Source: an uncultured Campylobacteraceae bacterium
GTDB taxonomy: Bacteria > Campylobacterota > Campylobacteria > Campylobacterales > Arcobacteraceae
Direction: 5' to 3'
NCBI GenBank assembly: GCA_913057765.1
Contig: CAJXPH010000068.1
Span: 1 to 12,072 of the forward strand
Length of the DNA stretch: 12,072 nucleotides
Every line of letters starts with the position of its first letter. Position 1 is the stretch's first letter. A program made the position numbers and the translations under genes. This document shows positions 7,234-12,072 of the stretch, piece after piece. A model generated the notes under the pieces. That model was not told where the DNA came from, ran no database searches, and saw nothing but the letters and a program-made list of their open reading frames with translations.

Positions 7234-7839
7234 ATGAATAATAAAGATCATATAGTAGATCCAGTGTATGAATTTGACGAAATAAGTCACACTTATGAGT
7301 CTCAGAAGAATGAAGAAACTGAAGTACTTCCTAATATTTGTAAAGTATTAGATAGTTTTGTATATAAAGTAGGTGCAGCCATTTCATGGCTGTCACTTCT
7401 TTTAATTGCAATTATAGTTGTACAGGTATTCTTAAGATACACTTTTTCAATAAATTTTATACAGTTCGAGGAGTTACAATGGCATCTATTTGCAATAATT
7501 GTAATGTTTGGATTGTCTTTTTCAATGGTAAATCATTCTCATGTTCGGGTTGATATTCTAAGAGTCAATTTTAGTGCTAGGTTACAAAGAAAAATTGAAA
7601 TTTTTGGAATTCTATTTTTAATGATTCCCTTTATGTTTATAGTAATAGATTATGGATTAGATTTGACAATGGAAGCATTAAGAGTAAATGAAAGATCAAT
7701 TTCTCCTGAAGGATTACCTTATAGATGGATTATTAAAAGTGTAATTCCTATAAGCTTTATTTTGCTATTTGTTGCAAGTATTTCACGAGTAATTAGACAT
7801 ATTAGTTTTTTATTAAAAGGTGTTAAGAATGGAAATTAA
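7234..7839 (+). CDS. dctQ: TRAP transporter small membrane subunit (DctQ family)
   Basis: 201 residues with four predicted membrane helices (about 47-67, 82-100, 122-140 and 167-185), the standard DctQ layout. Family marks include QVFLRYTF (64-71), the EELQWHLF block (79-86), HSHVRVDIL (101-109) after helix 2 and SPEGLPYRWIIKSVIPI (157-173) leading into helix 4. It joins the large subunit to make the sodium-dependent inner-membrane transporter fed by the binding protein. Before the first helix there is an acidic tail of about 40 residues, rich in Asp/Glu, which is longer than I expect for the family. The start has AAGGA seven bases upstream; no better internal start is evident. Its 3' end overlaps dctM by 11 bases. 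Confidence 0.9.
   Translation: MNNKDHIVDPVYEFDEISHTYESQKNEETEVLPNICKVLDSFVYKVGAAISWLSLLLIAIIVVQVFLRYTFSINFIQFEELQWHLFAIIVMFGLSFSMVNHSHVRVDILRVNFSARLQRKIEIFGILFLMIPFMFIVIDYGLDLTMEALRVNERSISPEGLPYRWIIKSVIPISFILLFVASISRVIRHISFLLKGVKNGN
7815..7820 (+). promoter_or_regulatory. Ribosome binding site that sets the dctM start
   Basis: AAAAGG lies eight bases before ATG 7829-7831. The longer frame beginning at GTG 7820 would start inside this site, so ATG 7829 is preferred. Confidence 0.75.
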
Positions 7840-9214
7840 TGATTATCTAGTGATATCAATGTTTATAACATTTATGATTTTACTTTTTTCTGGAATACCA
7901 GTTGCCTGGGTTCTAGGTGGGGTTGGTGTCGCTTTTGTAGGAGTAGGATATCTCTCTGATATTTATTTCGATACGATTACAGGACTTGATTATAATACTA
8001 TAGGCCTAGTGTCAAATAGAATATTTAAAATTATGGATAATTGGATATTAGTTGCTTTACCTATGTTTATATTTATGGGTTTAGCTCTTGATGAATCGGG
8101 GGTTGCTGAAAGACTTTTGACATCATTGCAAAAATTTTTTGGAAAGATGAGAGGAGGCTTGGCAATAACTGTTGTAATTTTAGGTGTATTGCTTGCCGCT
8201 TCAACTGGTATTATAGGAGCTTCTGTTGTTTTATTAGCTGTTATGAGTCTTCCCATGATGCTAAAACAAGGTTATGATAAGCAAACTGCACTTGGTATAA
8301 TTGCAAGTTCTGGAACATTAGGTATTTTAATACCACCTAGTATTATGTTAATTATTATGGCAGATCAATTAGGTATCTCTGTTGGAGATCTTTTTATGGG
8401 AGCTGTTTTCCCAGGTGTTTTATTAGGTATTTTATATATAGGTTATATTTTTATATTAGGAAAGGTAAAACCTAAGACTATGCCGTTGGCTGAAAAAAAT
8501 GATAATGAAAAATTTGATATGGCTTTAGCTTGGGATTTATTTAAAAATATTATACCACCAGCTTCACTTGTTTTAGCAGTGCTTGGATCAATATTCTTTG
8601 GATTAGCAACACCTACTGAGGCCTCTGGAATTGGGGCTTTTGGAGCTTTGGTTTTAATGTTCTCAAATGGAGAGTTTACTTTTACAAAATTAAAAAATAT
8701 TGCACATGCCACTATGAATACTACAGGTTATATCTTTGCTATTTTTGTCGGAGCTACTTGTTTTTCTCTTGTATTAAGAGAACTTGGTGGTGATGAATTA
8801 ATTTCCTCTGCACTAAATTCAATTTCAGAAGATCCTATTATTATAATTTTATTTATTTTAGCTCTTGTTTTTATCCTTGGGTTTGTATTAGATTGGATTG
8901 AAATTACACTAATTATCTTGCCTCTAGTTGCACCAATTATCTCTGATTTAGCAATAGATATACAAAGTCATGGAATAGAAAATGCCACCTTAATTTGGTT
9001 TGTTTTATTAGTTGCAATGACATTGCAAACTTCGTTTTTAACACCTCCAGTTGGTTTTGCATTATTTTATTTAAAAGGTGTTTGTCCTCCTGATGTTAAG
9101 TTAAGTGATATATATAAAGGAGTGATTCCTTTTATATTATTACAACTATTAGGTTTAGCGATTGTATTTTTCTTCCCCGAAATTGTTACTTGGCTTCCGT
9201 CAATAGCATATTAA
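7829..9214 (+). CDS. dctM: TRAP transporter large membrane subunit (DctM family)
   Basis: 461 residues from ATG 7829, very hydrophobic with about 12 membrane helices, the usual DctM size. This is the channel subunit that couples sodium entry to solute uptake. Conserved blocks: SGIPVAWVLGG (21-31), LPMFIFMGLALDESGVAERL (78-97), AASTGIIGASV (124-134), SGTLGILIPPSIMLII (161-176) and, near the C-terminus, TLQTSFLTPPVGFALFYLKG. The frame can be extended upstream to a GTG at 7820, but the ATG has the well-placed AAAAGG and gives a normal N-terminus. It overlaps the dctQ stop by 11 bases, so both are translated together. Substrate follows the binding protein, probably a hydroxy- or oxo-monocarboxylate. 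Confidence 0.92.
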   Translation: MEINDYLVISMFITFMILLFSGIPVAWVLGGVGVAFVGVGYLSDIYFDTITGLDYNTIGLVSNRIFKIMDNWILVALPMFIFMGLALDESGVAERLLTSLQKFFGKMRGGLAITVVILGVLLAASTGIIGASVVLLAVMSLPMMLKQGYDKQTALGIIASSGTLGILIPPSIMLIIMADQLGISVGDLFMGAVFPGVLLGILYIGYIFILGKVKPKTMPLAEKNDNEKFDMALAWDLFKNIIPPASLVLAVLGSIFFGLATPTEASGIGAFGALVLMFSNGEFTFTKLKNIAHATMNTTGYIFAIFVGATCFSLVLRELGGDELISSALNSISEDPIIIILFILALVFILGFVLDWIEITLIILPLVAPIISDLAIDIQSHGIENATLIWFVLLVAMTLQTSFLTPPVGFALFYLKGVCPPDVKLSDIYKGVIPFILLQLLGLAIVFFFPEIVTWLPSIAY

Positions 9215-9235
9215 AAAAATAAAAAAGGATTCAAA

Positions 9236-10012
9236 ATGGTAAAAGATAAAGTAACAATAATTACTGGTTCAACGTCAGGTATTGGACTTGATATTGCGAG
9301 AGTATTTACTCAAAATGGAGCAAAAGTTGTACTTTCAGGGAGAAATGAGGAAGTTCTAGAAAAAACTATTAAAGTATTAAGAGATGAAGGGCTTGAGGTT
9401 ATTGGTATTCGATGCGATGTTTCAAATGAAGAAGATATCAAGAATCTGATTACAAAAACAGTTGAGTATTATGGAACAGTTCATATTTTTGTATCAAATG
9501 CAGGTATTCAACATGTATCAAATATTGAAGATTTTCCAACTGAAAAATTTGAAGAAATTTTAAAACTGATGCTTGTTGGGCCTTTTAGTGCAATTAAAGC
9601 ATTATTTCCTATTATGAAAGAACAAAAATGGGGCAGAATTATAAATATGGCATCAATTAATGGATTAGTTGGATTTGCTGGAAAATCAGCTTATAATTCT
9701 GCAAAACACGGACTTCTTGGACTTACTAAAGTTGCAGCATTAGAAGGTGCTTTAGATGGAATTACAGTTAATTCTATTTGTCCAGGATACGTTGATACTC
9801 CACTTGTTCGAAACCAATTAGCTGATTTAGCAAAAACAAGAGGTATTAGTGTTGACGAAGTTTTAGAAAAAGTAATTTTTTCATTAGTACCGCAAAAGAA
9901 ACTTTTAACAACTGATGAAATTGCACATTATACAATGTTCGTAGCAAGTGAACATGCATCATCTATAACTGGGCAGGCTTTAGTTATGGATGGTGGATAT
10001 ACAATTCAATAA
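9236..10012 (+). CDS. bdhA: D-3-hydroxybutyrate dehydrogenase (short-chain dehydrogenase family)
   Basis: 258 residues, typical for bacterial D-3-hydroxybutyrate dehydrogenases, which oxidise (R)-3-hydroxybutyrate to acetoacetate with NAD+. The nucleotide-binding motif TGSTSGIG is at 10-17, D61 follows strand 4 (RCDV), NAG is at 88-90, and the catalytic Ser, Tyr and Lys are S140, Y153 and K157 (YNSAK). The block ICPGYVDTPLVRNQ (181-194) and the ending GQALVMDGGYTIQ are characteristic of this enzyme within the broad family. The position of the fourth SDR catalytic residue, usually Asn, appears to be M112 (LKLMLVGPF). It sits between the transporter and the thiolase, which fits its role of feeding acetoacetate to AtoDA. 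A related SDR with another 3-hydroxyacid substrate is possible but less likely. Confidence 0.9.
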   Translation: MVKDKVTIITGSTSGIGLDIARVFTQNGAKVVLSGRNEEVLEKTIKVLRDEGLEVIGIRCDVSNEEDIKNLITKTVEYYGTVHIFVSNAGIQHVSNIEDFPTEKFEEILKLMLVGPFSAIKALFPIMKEQKWGRIINMASINGLVGFAGKSAYNSAKHGLLGLTKVAALEGALDGITVNSICPGYVDTPLVRNQLADLAKTRGISVDEVLEKVIFSLVPQKKLLTTDEIAHYTMFVASEHASSITGQALVMDGGYTIQ

Positions 10013-10015
10013 TTT

Positions 10016-10021
10016 GAAGGA
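10016..10021 (+). promoter_or_regulatory. Ribosome binding site that sets the thiolase start
   Basis: GAAGGA lies seven bases before ATG 10029-10031. The open frame continues upstream to an ATG at 9990 inside bdhA, but that start has no such site and would add 13 residues absent from the family N-terminus (normally close to the 'VYIVEAKRSAIG' block). Confidence 0.8.
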
Positions 10022-10028
10022 TATTAAT

Positions 10029-11228
10029 ATGAAAGTTTATATAGTTGAAGCAAAGAGAAGTGCAATAGGTACATATTTAGGGACACTAAAAGATATGGAT
10101 CCCGGTCATTTAGCAGGTGAAGTAATTAAAGATTTAATAAAAGATATTGATAGAGAAATTGTTGATGAGGTAATTGTTGGGAATATATTAAGTGCTGGAC
10201 ATTCACAAGGTATTGGAAGACAAGCTTCAATTTATGGAGGACTTCCAGACTCTACCGTTGCATACTCAATAAATATTTTATGTGGTTCAGGAATGAAATC
10301 TGTTATGAATGCAGTAAGTGAAATAAAAGCAGGGAATAAAGATGTAATTGTTGCAGGTGGTGTAGAGAGTATGTCTCAATCCCCTTATTTAATTCCCTCA
10401 AAAGGAAGAAGTGGATTAGGACTTGGAAATTCAGAAATAGTTGATTCTTTGGTAAATGATGCTTTAACTGACGCTTTTGGTGGCTTTCATATGGGAATAA
10501 CTGCGGAAAATATTGCGCAAAAATATAATATAAGTAGAGAAGCACAAGATAAATATGCTACTTCTTCTCAAGAAAAAGCAATTATGGCAGATGACGCTGG
10601 AAAATTTGAATTTGAAATTACTCCAATTTCTATAAAATCAAGAAAAGGTGAAACTATTTTTAAAAAAGATGAGTATATTAATAGAAATACATCATTAGAA
10701 AAACTTTCAAAATTAAGAACTGCCTTTAAAAAAGATGGAACTGTAACAGCAGGAAATACCTCAGGAATAAATGATGGTGCAAGTTTTACTCTTATTGCTT
10801 CAGCTACGGCAGTTAAGAAGTATGGATTAAAACCATTGGCTGAAATAATTGATTGTGAGCAAGTAGGCATTGACCCTGCATATATGGGATTAAGTCCTGG
10901 ATATGCTATAGATAAACTACTTAGTAAAAATAAAATGCATTTTAACGATATTGATATCTATGAAATAAATGAAGCCTTTGCTGCTCAATGTTTAGGCGTA
11001 CATGAAATATTAAAGGAGAGATTTAATATTAGCAGTGAGGATATAAATAAAAAAGTTAATTTAAATGGAAGTTCCATAGCATTAGGACATCCTGTTGGAG
11101 CCAGTGGAAATAGAATTATTGTGACTCTTGTCCATGAAATGCAAAAAAGAAAATCAAATTATGGTGTAGCTTCTCTTTGTATTGGTGGCGGACTAGGGAC
11201 ATCTATTTTACTTAAAAATGTAGAATAA
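10029..11228 (+). CDS. atoB: Acetyl-CoA C-acetyltransferase (biosynthetic-type/degradative thiolase, AtoB-like)
   Basis: 399 residues, near the 390-395 of AtoB/PhaA-type thiolases. It splits acetoacetyl-CoA with CoA into two acetyl-CoA, the last step of the route in this operon, and is reversible. Catalytic features: nucleophile C85 in NILCGSGMKSV (82-92), GGVESMSQSPY (110-120), HMGITAENIA (154-163), NEAFAAQ with N314 (314-320), H354 in NGSSIALGHPVGASG (346-360) and C384 in CIGGGLGT (384-391). The usual NGGAIALGHP appears here as NGSSIALGHP, a mild change next to the active-site histidine. The ATG at 10029 is chosen over an upstream in-frame ATG because of its ribosome site. It follows bdhA by 16 bases. 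Confidence 0.93.
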   Translation: MKVYIVEAKRSAIGTYLGTLKDMDPGHLAGEVIKDLIKDIDREIVDEVIVGNILSAGHSQGIGRQASIYGGLPDSTVAYSINILCGSGMKSVMNAVSEIKAGNKDVIVAGGVESMSQSPYLIPSKGRSGLGLGNSEIVDSLVNDALTDAFGGFHMGITAENIAQKYNISREAQDKYATSSQEKAIMADDAGKFEFEITPISIKSRKGETIFKKDEYINRNTSLEKLSKLRTAFKKDGTVTAGNTSGINDGASFTLIASATAVKKYGLKPLAEIIDCEQVGIDPAYMGLSPGYAIDKLLSKNKMHFNDIDIYEINEAFAAQCLGVHEILKERFNISSEDINKKVNLNGSSIALGHPVGASGNRIIVTLVHEMQKRKSNYGVASLCIGGGLGTSILLKNVE

Positions 11229-11255
11229 AGATGGTATTATAAAGGTAAACTTATT

Positions 11256-12026
11256 ATGGATTTTTATATGAAAAAACAAAATAATGATTTAATTAGTCGT
11301 TTAAACTTTGAAGATGTTTTATTAGATAGTTTACCTAATCCTGTCTATTATAAAGATATTAAAGGAAGGTTCATTCGATGTAACAAATGTTTTTCTCAGC
11401 TTGTTCGAACTCCTAAAAAAGATATTATTGGAAAACTAGCTTATGAATTTTTTCCGAAAAAGACTGCGGATAGACATAGGGAAATTGATAAAAAAATAAT
11501 GAAGACTTTTGGTACTTTTCTAGATGATGAGATAATTTTCCCTATGCATGATGGAAGTATCAAATATTTCACACTTAATAAAGCGGTTTATTTAAATTCA
11601 GCTGGAAGTGTAGGTGGTATAGTTTGCGTTATGAATGATATAACAGAAAGAATCAAACAAAAAGAACTTCTAATTCAACAAAGTAAATTTGCAGAGATGG
11701 GAGAAATGGTTGCATCAATTGCCCATCAATGGAATGAACCTTTAGTTGAAATTTCAGCACAGATACAGAAAATGCAAATTCTATATTCTATGGATAAGAT
11801 GGATAAAGATAAATTATCCGATATCGTTAATGATTCTATGGTTCAAGTTCAATATATGTCAGAAACTTTAAGTGATTTTAGAAACTTTTTAAAACCTTCC
11901 ACTGTAAAAAAAGAATTTGGAATAAAAAAGGCTATAAAAGAGATATTTGATATAGTTGGAAAACAAATATTTTACTTTAATATAAAAGTAGAGTTTGAGT
12001 ATGAAAATGATGAAGAAATATTTATC
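11256..12026 (+). CDS. PAS-domain sensor histidine kinase, N-terminal part (3' end lost at contig end)
   Basis: The first 257 residues are present; the frame then runs into adapter sequence without a genomic stop. No signal peptide or membrane helix is seen, so a cytoplasmic kinase is likely. A PAS domain spans about 17-130 (LLDSLPNPVYYKDIKGRFIR at its start, MNDITERI at its end), followed by a short helix and the phospho-acceptor region MGEMVASIAHQWNEPL (148-163) with H157. Many kinases of this group have AHQWRQPL; here it is AHQWNEPL. The N, G1 and G2 ATP-binding boxes are expected beyond the break. The ATG at 11256 has AAAGGT (11241-11246) upstream; another in-frame ATG at 11268 is too far from it. 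It starts 27 bases after the thiolase stop with no terminator between, so co-transcription is plausible, and sensing of pathway substrates is a reasonable but unproven role. Confidence 0.85.
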
Positions 12027-12072
12027 CTGTCTCTTATACACATCTCCGAGCCCACGAGACCAGAGAGGATCT
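12027..12072 (+). other. Illumina Nextera adapter left at contig end (not genomic)
   Basis: Positions 12027-12045 are the reverse complement of the 19-bp Tn5 mosaic end (CTGTCTCTTATACACATCT). Positions 12046-12060 (CCGAGCCCACGAGAC) are the rest of the Nextera read-2 adapter, 12061-12068 (CAGAGAGG) fill the 8-base i7 index slot and match index N708 as I recall it, and 12069-12072 (ATCT) begin the P7 tail. Read in the kinase frame it gives LSLIHISEPTRPERI, a well-known artefact peptide. It is also far more GC-rich than the surrounding DNA. It is a library artefact and not a mobile element. Confidence 0.97.

Noticed and set aside
11232..11240. Extended -10-like TGGTATTAT before the kinase gene
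   Set aside because: A start 7 bases downstream would fall after the only ribosome site (11241-11246), leaving the kinase without one.
12027..12045. Tn5 mosaic end as evidence of a transposon insertion
   Set aside because: It is followed directly by adapter, index and P7 bases, so it comes from library tagmentation and not from an inserted element.

Overview
The window is AT-rich and its genes are all on the + strand, tightly packed. Codon use, the PAS kinase with an 'AHQW' H-box, and the gene content (RND efflux, TRAP transport, no sugar genes) suggest an Arcobacter-like member of the Campylobacterota. This assignment is an inference from style; no rRNA or other marker gene is present.

Region 1 (1-4528) is a tripartite efflux operon read from left to right: the 3' end of a TolC-type outer-membrane channel cut by the left edge, a periplasmic adaptor lipoprotein, and an RND inner-membrane pump. 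The first two overlap by 4 bases (ATGA) and the second and third are 2 bases apart. A predicted hairpin with a T-rich tail (4623-4668) probably ends this transcript.

Region 2 (4529-4790) is a 262-base non-coding stretch. It holds the predicted terminator, two inverted repeats and a Campylobacterota-style promoter just upstream of the next operon.

Region 3 (4791-11228) is a seven-gene cluster that encodes a full route for 3-hydroxybutyrate/acetoacetate use: the two subunits of an acetoacetate CoA-transferase (atoD, atoA), a three-part TRAP transporter (periplasmic binding protein, small and large membrane subunits), a D-3-hydroxybutyrate dehydrogenase and an acetyl-CoA acetyltransferase. The inferred flow is uptake by the TRAP system, oxidation to acetoacetate, CoA activation, then thiolysis to two acetyl-CoA. 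A second promoter probably sits before the transporter genes.

Region 4 (11256-12026) is the start of a soluble PAS-domain histidine kinase, 27 bases after the thiolase gene and possibly co-transcribed with it. By position it could be the sensor for the pathway, like AtoS of E. coli, but this is inference. Its 3' part is missing because the last 46 bases (12027-12072) are not genomic: they are an Illumina Nextera adapter with its index, left at the contig end.

I see no CRISPR array, tRNA, rRNA, insertion sequence or clearly new system here. The most useful observations are the adapter artefact, the self-contained ketone-body operon with its own candidate transporter and sensor, and the palindrome that overlaps the operon promoter.
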